The notes beneath the pieces were generated by a model, which had not been told where the DNA came from, searched no databases, and was given only the letters and a program-made list of their open reading frames with translations. A DNA stretch of 7,329 nt from Acidobacteriota bacterium (GTDB lineage: Bacteria > Acidobacteriota > Terriglobia > Acidiferrales > UBA7541), in the NCBI GenBank assembly GCA_003161495.1, contig PMOP01000442.1, positions 1 through 7,329 of the forward strand, in the 5' to 3' direction. The position numbers and the translations under genes are program-made. Below, piece after piece: positions 1 to 6,323 of this stretch. Numbering within the stretch: position 1 is the stretch's first letter; every line of letters begins with the position of its first letter.

Positions 1-926
1 TTTTCGATGAAGATTTCGCTGGTGTGATTGCCGCCGATCACGACGCCGGCCAAATAGATGCCGGGAACGTTGCTTTGCAGCGTCTTGGGATCGAGGGACG
101 GCTTATTTGTTTCCGGGTCCAAAACTATGCCGAGGCTGCGCAGGAACGTGAAGTCGGGATGATAGCCGGTGAGGGCAAAGACTTGCGCGGCGGTGATGGT
201 CTTCTCCCCTTCCGGTCCGCGGACTCGCACGCAGCCGGGCTCGAAGCCCAGAACGTGAGTCTCGAAAAGCGCCTTCACTTGCTTGGCCTTGATGCGGTTC
301 TCAATGTCCGGGCGAACCCAATACTTGATGGTGGAACCGAGTTCGGCGCGGCGATGAACCAAGGTCACATTGGCGCCGGCGCGATAGAGATCGAGCGCGG
401 CTTCGGCGGCCGAATTTTTGCCGCCGACGACGACAACGTCCTCGCGCCAGTAGGCGTGCGGCTCGGTGTAGTAGTGCGAAACGTGCGGGAGATCCTCGCC
501 GGGAACGCCGAGGCGATTGGGCAGGTCGTAGTAGCCGGTGGCGACGGCGATCTTTTTGGCGGCAAATTGCGCGGTGATTCCCTGCTCATTGCGCGTATGC
601 ACGCTGAACCGGCCGTCGCTGCCATCGATCCGCTCGACGCGATTGCCGAGCCGCAGGTCGAGCGAATAATGCTCGACGCACTTGCGGTAATACTTGAGCG
701 CCTCGCTGCGCGTGGGCTTCTCGGACGCGATCGTTAACGGTAGATCGCCAATTTCCAATAGCTCGGGCGTCGTGAAAAACACCATGTTGACGGGGTAATG
801 GTAGAGAGAATTGCAAAGACACCCTTTGTCGATCACCAGCGGACGCATTCCAGCGCGCTTGGCTTCAATGGCGCAAGCCAGGCCCGTGGGCCCCGCTCCA
901 ATGCAAATCAGGTCATATGTGCTCAT
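1..926 (-). CDS. ypdA: YpdA-like FAD-dependent NAD(P)H disulfide reductase (bacillithiol disulfide reductase family), 3' end cut by window
   Basis: The reading frame opens at an ATG at 924-926 and runs 308 codons off the left edge; family members are about 320-330 residues, so only about 20 are missing. Seen: an N-terminal FAD-binding Rossmann motif (GAGPTG, residues 10-15), a stretch like YpdA around residues 34-60 (DKG..NSLYHYP, then FFTTPELLEIGD), a second dinucleotide-binding motif (VVVVGGKNSAAEAAL, 164-178), TGYHPD at 253-258 and the YpdA-type ending AGV..GGN..EIFIE. There is no thioredoxin-reductase CxxC. Known of the family: cytosolic flavoenzymes that use NADPH to reduce oxidised bacillithiol. 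Odd: position 14, a cysteine in the Firmicutes enzymes as I recall them, is threonine, and cysteines occur instead at 8, 18, 36 and 38. No clear Shine-Dalgarno precedes the ATG; the start is chosen because it sits directly before the Rossmann fold. The family call is firm, the substrate inferred. Confidence 0.88.
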   Translation of the reverse strand, partial: MSTYDLICIGAGPTGLACAIEAKRAGMRPLVIDKGCLCNSLYHYPVNMVFFTTPELLEIGDLPLTIASEKPTRSEALKYYRKCVEHYSLDLRLGNRVERIDGSDGRFSVHTRNEQGITAQFAAKKIAVATGYYDLPNRLGVPGEDLPHVSHYYTEPHAYWREDVVVVGGKNSAAEAALDLYRAGANVTLVHRRAELGSTIKYWVRPDIENRIKAKQVKALFETHVLGFEPGCVRVRGPEGEKTITAAQVFALTGYHPDFTFLRSLGIVLDPETNKPSLDPKTLQSNVPGIYLAGVVIGGNHTSEIFIE

Positions 927-989
927 AAAGAAAGTGTGCCCCGGGGAGAATTGTTTTGCAACCGCGCGCGACTCAAAGATTTTCTGTAG

Positions 990-1017
990 CCCGCCTCTTC
1001 AGAGGCGGGGTTTTCTT
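990..1017 (+). repeat. Perfect hairpin with T-rich tail: terminator-like or dispersed palindrome
   Basis: CCCGCCTC at 990-997 pairs perfectly with GAGGCGGG at 1002-1009 around a TTCA loop, followed on the plus strand by GTTTTCTT. As an intrinsic terminator it would act on plus-strand transcription, yet no plus-strand gene is seen in the window. Read on the minus strand, the direction of both flanking genes, the hairpin is followed by CTACAGAAAA, which is not a U-tract. It lies in the 126-base gap between the RND gene and the ypdA-like gene. It may be an intergenic palindromic repeat or a block to antisense transcription. Confidence 0.55.
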
Positions 1018-1052
1018 CCAATGAATAGAAAACCATCCGCCGGACAAGGCAA

Positions 1053-4000
1053 CTACTTGGCGGACGCCGGCTGCGGAGTTGTATGCCCCCCGAGAATCCT
1101 GGCGTCCTTGCGGCGCTTAAGCCGCACTTGCAATCGGTCCATATATAAATAAATCACTGGAGTCGTGTACAGAGTTAGAAGCTGGCTCACCAGCAACCCG
1201 CCAACAATGCTGATCCCCAGCGGCCTGCGCATTTCCGAGCCGGTTCCATTCATCAACGCCAGCGGCAATCCCCCGAAAAGCGCCGCGACCGTCGTCATCA
1301 TGATCGGACGAAACCGCAGCAGGCAGGCCTGATAAATCGATTCCTCGGAAGTTTTTCCGGTGCGTTCCGTTTCAATCGCAAAATCAATCATCATGATCGC
1401 ATTTTTCTTGACGATCCCGATCAGCAGAATAATTCCTATCAACGCAATCACGGATAATTCCGTGTGAAATGCCAGCAACGCCAGAAGAGCGCCCACGCCG
1501 GCGGACGGCAACGTCGAAAGAATTGTCACCGGATGAATGTAACTTTCATAGAGCATTCCCAAAACAATATAAACAGCAACGAGCGCGGCCAGAATCAGCC
1601 ACGGCTGGCTCGATAGCGAAGACTGAAACGCCCGCGCATTTCCCTGGAAGGTCGGATGAATATCGGCGGGAACACCCATCCGGATAACAGCAGCCTCGAT
1701 CTTGGTCACCGCGTCGCCTAAAGCGATTCCGTCCGCAAGATTGAACGAAATTGTAACCGCGGGAAATTGGCCCTGATGGTTAACCGCGAGGGCCGTATTT
1801 TTTGTTTCATAGTGCGTAAAGGCGCTGAGCGGAACGAGGTCCCCTTTTGAAGATTTAACGTATAAGCCTCGAATACCATCCGTGCTGTCGCGGAAAGCGG
1901 AATCGACTTCCATCACCACGTGATACTGATTTAATTCCGTGTAGATCGTGGACACCTGCCGTTGGCCGAAGGCGTCGTAAAGTGTGTTGTCGATGGCCAG
2001 CGGTGAAATTCCGAGCCGGGACGCGGTGTCACGATCGATCACCAGCGAAGCTTGCAAGCCGCGGGTCTGTTGATCGCTCGCAATATCGCCCAATTCGGGC
2101 ATCTCTTTCATCGACGCTTCTACGCGAGGCGCCCATTCCAGGAGGTCATTGAGATTTTCACTGGAGAGCGTGTATTGATATTGCGAACCGCTCAGTCGCC
2201 CGCCGACTGTGATGTCCTGATTGGCCTGCAGATATAGCGTAGCACCGGGCACGACGGCGAGCTTGGGCCGCAGGCGAGCGATCACGTCATACACGGAAAC
2301 TTTTCGCTCCTCGATCGGCTTTAATTCAATCTCCAGGCGGCCGGTATTTTCCGCGCCGCCTCCTGTATCCGCCGCCAAACTCCTCACCGCCGGATCCCCC
2401 ATGACGATGTCAATGTATTGTTTCAATTTCGATTGCATTGACGGGAAGGAAGTATCCTGAGCCCCCAGGATACTTCCGGTCATCAGGCCGGTATCCTGTT
2501 GCGGAAAAAAACCCTTGGGAATCACGATATATAAATAGACGCTGAGGCAGATGGTCGCGCCGGTAAGAACGAGCATGAATGGCTGGTGGCGCAAAACCCA
2601 GCGCAAACCCGCCGCGTACGTTTCCACGCTCCATTGAAAAACCCGTTCGACCGCCTGATACATCATTCCGTGCTTGATTTCCTTGTCGGATTTCAGGAAT
2701 CGCGCGCACATCATCGGTGTGGTGGTTAGCGAAACACACAGGGATACGACAATCGCCACGCTCAGCGTGACCGAAAATTCACGGAACAGCCTTCCCACGA
2801 TCCCGCCCATCAGCAGAAGAGGAATGAACACGGCGATGAGCGAAGTGCTCATCGACAGAACAGTGAATCCGATTTCGCGAGAGCCCTTCATGGCCGCCTG
2901 CATCGGCGTATCCCCCGCTTCCAGGTACCGCGTGATGTTCTCGATCACCACGATCGCGTCGTCCACGACGAAGCCCGTGCAGATGGCCAGGGCCATGAGG
3001 GAAAGATTGTCGAGATTGTAATGAAGCAGGTACATTACTCCGAAGGTTCCGACGATGGAAAGCGGCACTGCGATGCTGGGAATAATCGTGGCCCAGGCAT
3101 TTCGCAAAAAAAGAAAAATAACCATGACCACGAGCGCCACGGTCAAGAGCAGCGTGAATTCAATATCTTTTACGGAAGCGCGAATCGTCGTGGTGCGATT
3201 GAAATTCGTATCCAACTTGACCGTGGGAGGTATCGAAGCATTCAGTTCCGGGAGCAATGCTTTTATTTTGTCCACAGTCTCAATGATGTTGGCGCCGGGT
3301 TGGCGGCCGATTCCCATCAACACGGCCGTTTTGCCGTCCGAGTATCCGGAGTTGCGGATATCTTCGAGTCCTTCGGATACTTTCGCAATATCGCTGATTC
3401 GGACCGGCGCTCCATTTCGGTAAGCAACAATTAACGGCGAATATTGCTCCGATTTCAGAAGCTGGTCGCTGTCATTCACGATCCACCGGATGGATTGGTT
3501 CTCCAAACTTCCTTTCGGAGTGTTGGCATTGGCCGCCGCCAGCGCCGCGTTCACTTCCTGCAATCCAATTCCATAATGTGCCATCGCGTTTGGATTCAAA
3601 TCGACGCGAACCGCGGGCTTCGCACCACCGGAAATGCGGACCAGCCCCACGCCATCGACCTGGGAAATTTTCTGCGCCAGAAAGGAATCGCATAAATCGT
3701 AAAGCGCGCCTCTCGTCACCGTGTCCGACGATACGGCCAAATCCAATATGTCCGTTTCGGCTGGATTAATTTTGCGATACGTAGGCAGGCTGGGCAGCCC
3801 GGCGGGCAATTGTCCCGCGGCGGCGTTTATGGCCGCTTGCACGTCACGAGACGCGGCATTGATGTCCCGATCCAGGTCAAATTGAAGAACGATTCCAGTG
3901 GAGGCGAGCTGGCTGGAGGACGTCATCTGTGTGATGCCGGCAACGCGTCCAAATTGCCGCTCCAGAGGCGTGGCCACCGAGGACGCCATGGTTTCCGGAC

Positions 4001-4163
4001 TGGCCCCCGGCAAGTTTGCGCGGACATAGATCGTCGGGAAATCTACGTGCGGCAAAGCAGACACGGGTAGAAGATAAAAGGCCACGCCGCCGGCAAGCAA
4101 AATCGCAACGCTCAAGAGCGATGTGGCAACAGGCCGTCGTATGAAAGGCGCCGAAATATGCAT
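1053..4163 (-). CDS. mdtC: MdtC-like RND (HAE1 family) multidrug efflux inner-membrane permease
   Basis: This is a complete proton-driven RND efflux pump subunit of 1036 residues, the usual size for the family, resembling E. coli MdtC along its length. Seen: an N-terminal membrane segment (about 12-31) after FIRRPVAT, the LPGASPETM..SVATPLER periplasmic motif (51-69), membrane segments near 336-354, 360-380, 388-408, 432-453, 464-484, 528-547, 853-872, 878-899, 903-922, 952-972 and 981-1003, and two large periplasmic loops. The TM4 proton-relay pair is D401-D402 (GFVVDDAIVVIENI); the TM10 lysine is in IVKKNAIMM, probably K920. All are intact, so it should be functional. The frame also allows a GTG start at 4211, adding 16 charged residues, but the ATG at 4163 begins MHISAPFIRRP, where MdtC homologues begin. 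Adaptor, MdtB partner and TolC genes are absent nearby. The drug range cannot be read from sequence. Confidence 0.95.
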   Translation of the reverse strand: MHISAPFIRRPVATSLLSVAILLAGGVAFYLLPVSALPHVDFPTIYVRANLPGASPETMASSVATPLERQFGRVAGITQMTSSSQLASTGIVLQFDLDRDINAASRDVQAAINAAAGQLPAGLPSLPTYRKINPAETDILDLAVSSDTVTRGALYDLCDSFLAQKISQVDGVGLVRISGGAKPAVRVDLNPNAMAHYGIGLQEVNAALAAANANTPKGSLENQSIRWIVNDSDQLLKSEQYSPLIVAYRNGAPVRISDIAKVSEGLEDIRNSGYSDGKTAVLMGIGRQPGANIIETVDKIKALLPELNASIPPTVKLDTNFNRTTTIRASVKDIEFTLLLTVALVVMVIFLFLRNAWATIIPSIAVPLSIVGTFGVMYLLHYNLDNLSLMALAICTGFVVDDAIVVIENITRYLEAGDTPMQAAMKGSREIGFTVLSMSTSLIAVFIPLLLMGGIVGRLFREFSVTLSVAIVVSLCVSLTTTPMMCARFLKSDKEIKHGMMYQAVERVFQWSVETYAAGLRWVLRHQPFMLVLTGATICLSVYLYIVIPKGFFPQQDTGLMTGSILGAQDTSFPSMQSKLKQYIDIVMGDPAVRSLAADTGGGAENTGRLEIELKPIEERKVSVYDVIARLRPKLAVVPGATLYLQANQDITVGGRLSGSQYQYTLSSENLNDLLEWAPRVEASMKEMPELGDIASDQQTRGLQASLVIDRDTASRLGISPLAIDNTLYDAFGQRQVSTIYTELNQYHVVMEVDSAFRDSTDGIRGLYVKSSKGDLVPLSAFTHYETKNTALAVNHQGQFPAVTISFNLADGIALGDAVTKIEAAVIRMGVPADIHPTFQGNARAFQSSLSSQPWLILAALVAVYIVLGMLYESYIHPVTILSTLPSAGVGALLALLAFHTELSVIALIGIILLIGIVKKNAIMMIDFAIETERTGKTSEESIYQACLLRFRPIMMTTVAALFGGLPLALMNGTGSEMRRPLGISIVGGLLVSQLLTLYTTPVIYLYMDRLQVRLKRRKDARILGGHTTPQPASAK

Positions 4164-4232
4164 CTTGTTCTTTTCAGCCGGCTTTTTCAGCCGCGAATCT
4201 AGCGCCAGCACTCATCGTGCCCAGATTTGCAT

Positions 4233-4259
4233 ATCATAATACTATTCTGTTGGTCTGAA
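4233..4259 (-). promoter_or_regulatory. Possible promoter for the RND pump gene
   Basis: On the minus strand TTCAGA (4254-4259) is followed after 15 bases by TATGAT (4233-4238), which resembles a sigma-70 -10 box. It lies in an AT-rich patch between the upstream terminator and the pump gene and would give a leader of roughly 60 bases to the ATG at 4163. The -35 match is weak and the spacing short, so this is only a candidate; no operator palindrome was seen. Confidence 0.3.
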
Positions 4260-4342
4260 TGTTTCCTGAATATGGGCGGAGTTATGGCAGGCTCGTTTCC
4301 GAGTAAAAATCTTCGTGGGGGGGTAAACCAATTGTGCGGGGG

Positions 4343-4375
4343 AAAGAAAACCGGGGGGATATCTCGTCCCCCCGG
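4343..4375 (-). terminator. Rho-independent terminator of the OmpA-family gene
   Basis: A perfect 9-bp GC-rich stem (CCGGGGGGA at 4351-4359 with TCCCCCCGG at 4367-4375, seven-base loop) is followed on the minus strand by TTTTCTTT (4350 down to 4343). It lies 55 bases past the OmpA-family stop codon and before the RND pump gene, so it should end transcription of the former and separate the two units. Confidence 0.87.
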
Positions 4376-4430
4376 CCATTTACGAGCAACCTATATAGCT
4401 TACTAGTTCTGGACCGCGTTACGTTCCCTG

Positions 4431-6230
4431 TTATTTTTTGACCGGGGCCTTTTTTCCTGCGCTTTTCGTCTTCTTTTCAACATCTTTGGTATTGATGAGC
4501 GCCAGGAAATCCTTGGCGTTAAACGGATACCGTCGAATGGACTGTTCCCCCGTGGTGCTTAAGGTAACGTCAATGCGCCGGTTGTTGGCGAGAACCATTA
4601 CGGTCAGATTATCGAGCATTTGTTTCCGCTCGTCCGCAGTCAGGTCAGGATTGTCCGCAATCTGCTGCTTGATTTGATCGGCCGTTAGTGGATCCTCTTT
4701 CCCAAATGACCGCGCATCGATGTGGTCGGCCGGGACGCCGTTTTCGACCAGCGTGTCCGTCGCACGTGTCACTCTTCGCTGCGTGAGAGCCTTGTTGTAT
4801 TCCGCTGACCCGCGTGGGTCCGCATGGGCGCCAAGAATTAAGTGAGCATCCGGTTTGTACTTCAAATATTCCGTGAAGTCCTTCGCCAAGGTCACCAAAA
4901 TCTGTTCTTGACTCGGGAGCAAACCACCCTTGGGTTTGGTCGCATATGGCTGAGCGGTCGCGAAATAGATGCTGTGGAGGGCCAGCCTGGTTTCCAACTC
5001 TTTGATCCGAGGGGCAGGTGTGGGAGGGGGAGGCGGTGGTGGCGGAGCTTCCACGTTCACCATGGCGGTGGATGAGGCCGTAAGGTTACGGTCATCGCTC
5101 ACGTTGCAAGTGACAGTGATGGGCCCCGGTTGTGCTCCTTGTGAAGTCAAGATAGCGGAGGCATCTGTCCCGGAGACGTTGCCTGCACTCGCGCTATAGC
5201 TATAGGTCAGGCTGCGTCCATCCGGGCTGCTGGCGTTGGCACGGATTGTGGCTCTGCCGCCTGTCCTTATCGTTCCAGGGTCGGAGGAGCACGCAATCAC
5301 CGGTGGGCGCGGCTGCTTCACATTGAACTTGGCCATGCAGGAGGCCACGCCGGTCTTGCTTCCGTCGCTCAAGTTTGCATTTACGGAATAGGAGCCGGGC
5401 TGAAGACCCGTGGTGTCGACCTGGGTGGAAGCGTTCGTGCCGGCCACTTTCACTCCGGTGCCGCTCCAGTTATAACGGACCATGCGCTTGGGATTGAAAT
5501 TGGACCCGGTGGCGGTTCCGGTCACGGGCTCGCCGGCAAATACGTCATCAGGCTGTGCCGAGCAGGCCGCGCTGGGGGTTAGTGCGGGCGCTTCACCACC
5601 AAACATGAAATTGACGCCGGCCTGGAGTCTGACACCCCGCAATTCAGTGTTCGGCCCGCCTGGAGCAACATAGCGGTAATCTGAGTATACGAAGTCGGCC
5701 CTGAAGAGCCGCAACGCAAAATGCCTGGAGAGGTTGAGATCCAATCCGCCGCCAGCCATTAGCCCAAATTTGTCGACGTCATGAAACGCGTCGGGCATGA
5801 GCCGGTGATCGCCGATTAAGACCTCGGCAAACGGAGAGAAATGTTTGGTGCGGTAGGTAAACTTCGGGCCAAGTGAGAGATTGGAAAAAGCCACGTCGTC
5901 CAATCGGGTGGCGAACGTGCTCTCGCCACTGCCCCAATCGATGCTGGTATCGAGAGTCAGTCCAAACCAACGATTGAAATCATAGGTAAGGCTGGCGCCC
6001 GCGCCCCGAGGATTTGACTCCATCAGGCTGCTTACCGGGGTCAGCGCTCCCGGCTGCAGGCCGTAGACCGTCCCCCCTGGGTAGATGTAGGAGTAACCGC
6101 CGAATAGTTCGACTTTCGGAGGAGGAGGCTCCTGGGCCACCGCAACGGTGGCCATCAAGCAAAGCAGAGCAACCATCGCCGGCATCAGTGCTAAGACTCG
6201 ACAAGGACGGCTCTTTAATTGTAATGACAT
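4431..6230 (-). CDS. OmpA-family outer-membrane protein: beta-barrel, two Ig-like domains, OmpA-C peptidoglycan-binding domain
   Basis: A 599-residue exported protein. Seen in order: a signal peptide with cleavage likely after AVA at 30-32; a region with alternating aromatic and polar strands (about 39-212) typical of a small OmpA-like beta-barrel; two tandem Ig-like domains (about 219-306 and 309-394), each with a cysteine pair (C223/C298, C314/C375); a polyproline hinge (396-403); and an OmpA-C domain (about 410-560) with GAHADPRGS and NRRID. D471 and R486 fit the conserved Asp and Arg that bind diaminopimelate in peptidoglycan. An extra acidic-helical insert (about 513-545) precedes NRRID, and the tail is lysine-rich. 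Known role of the family: anchoring the outer membrane to the cell wall. The start is supported by GGAGGA at 6239-6244. An intrinsic terminator follows. No four-letter symbol is justified because this layout differs from enterobacterial OmpA. Confidence 0.93.
   Translation of the reverse strand: MSLQLKSRPCRVLALMPAMVALLCLMATVAVAQEPPPPKVELFGGYSYIYPGGTVYGLQPGALTPVSSLMESNPRGAGASLTYDFNRWFGLTLDTSIDWGSGESTFATRLDDVAFSNLSLGPKFTYRTKHFSPFAEVLIGDHRLMPDAFHDVDKFGLMAGGGLDLNLSRHFALRLFRADFVYSDYRYVAPGGPNTELRGVRLQAGVNFMFGGEAPALTPSAACSAQPDDVFAGEPVTGTATGSNFNPKRMVRYNWSGTGVKVAGTNASTQVDTTGLQPGSYSVNANLSDGSKTGVASCMAKFNVKQPRPPVIACSSDPGTIRTGGRATIRANASSPDGRSLTYSYSASAGNVSGTDASAILTSQGAQPGPITVTCNVSDDRNLTASSTAMVNVEAPPPPPPPPTPAPRIKELETRLALHSIYFATAQPYATKPKGGLLPSQEQILVTLAKDFTEYLKYKPDAHLILGAHADPRGSAEYNKALTQRRVTRATDTLVENGVPADHIDARSFGKEDPLTADQIKQQIADNPDLTADERKQMLDNLTVMVLANNRRIDVTLSTTGEQSIRRYPFNAKDFLALINTKDVEKKTKSAGKKAPVKK
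5010..5046 (+). repeat. G-rich low-complexity tract encoding the polyproline hinge
   Basis: The plus strand carries clustered G runs (GGGG, GGG, GGGGG and several GG) that read as eight proline codons plus TPAP on the minus strand, linking the Ig-like domains to OmpA-C. The repetition is explained by the protein; such tracts can vary in length between strains. Confidence 0.7.
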
Positions 6231-6238
6231 ACGAATGT

Positions 6239-6244
6239 TCCTCC
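6239..6244 (-). promoter_or_regulatory. Shine-Dalgarno of the OmpA-family gene
   Basis: GGAGGA on the minus strand lies eight bases before the ATG at 6228-6230. It is the only strong Shine-Dalgarno in the window and fixes this start; the RND and ypdA-like starts have no such site. Confidence 0.85.
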
Positions 6245-6323
6245 GAAATTAAGTAGCGTGCAATCAAGCTCTTCCCGCCTACCATTCAGCGGCCTGCGTT
6301 TAAGATACGTTTGGCCGATTGCC

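Noticed and set aside
24..737. Long plus-strand open frame opposite the ypdA-like gene
   Set aside because: It is antisense to a frame with clear FAD and NAD(P)H motifs; its own translation shows no recognisable domain and reflects high GC.
1036..1064. Imperfect inverted repeat (TCCGCC/GGCGGA) at the RND stop codon as a terminator
   Set aside because: Only six base pairs with a 17-base loop and no U-tract directly after it on the minus strand.
811..1152. Plus-strand open frame across the ypdA/RND gap
   Set aside because: It overlaps both flanking genes antisense, contains the hairpin, and has no domain or Shine-Dalgarno support.
2674..3434. Successive plus-strand open frames inside the RND gene
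   Set aside because: They mirror a strongly conserved transporter coding region on the other strand and carry no recognisable domain.
4174..4215. Thirteen-residue minus-strand frame ending ten bases before the RND ATG, as a leader peptide
   Set aside because: No Shine-Dalgarno, no regulatory residue pattern and no attenuator structure were seen; such frames occur by chance.
5980..6285. Minus-strand open frame overlapping the OmpA-family start
   Set aside because: It is out of frame with the signal peptide and barrel of the real gene and lacks its own Shine-Dalgarno.
6313..6317. CGGCC/GGCCG pairing just past the DUF3494 gene as a terminator
   Set aside because: Five base pairs around a long loop and no T run, too weak to call.
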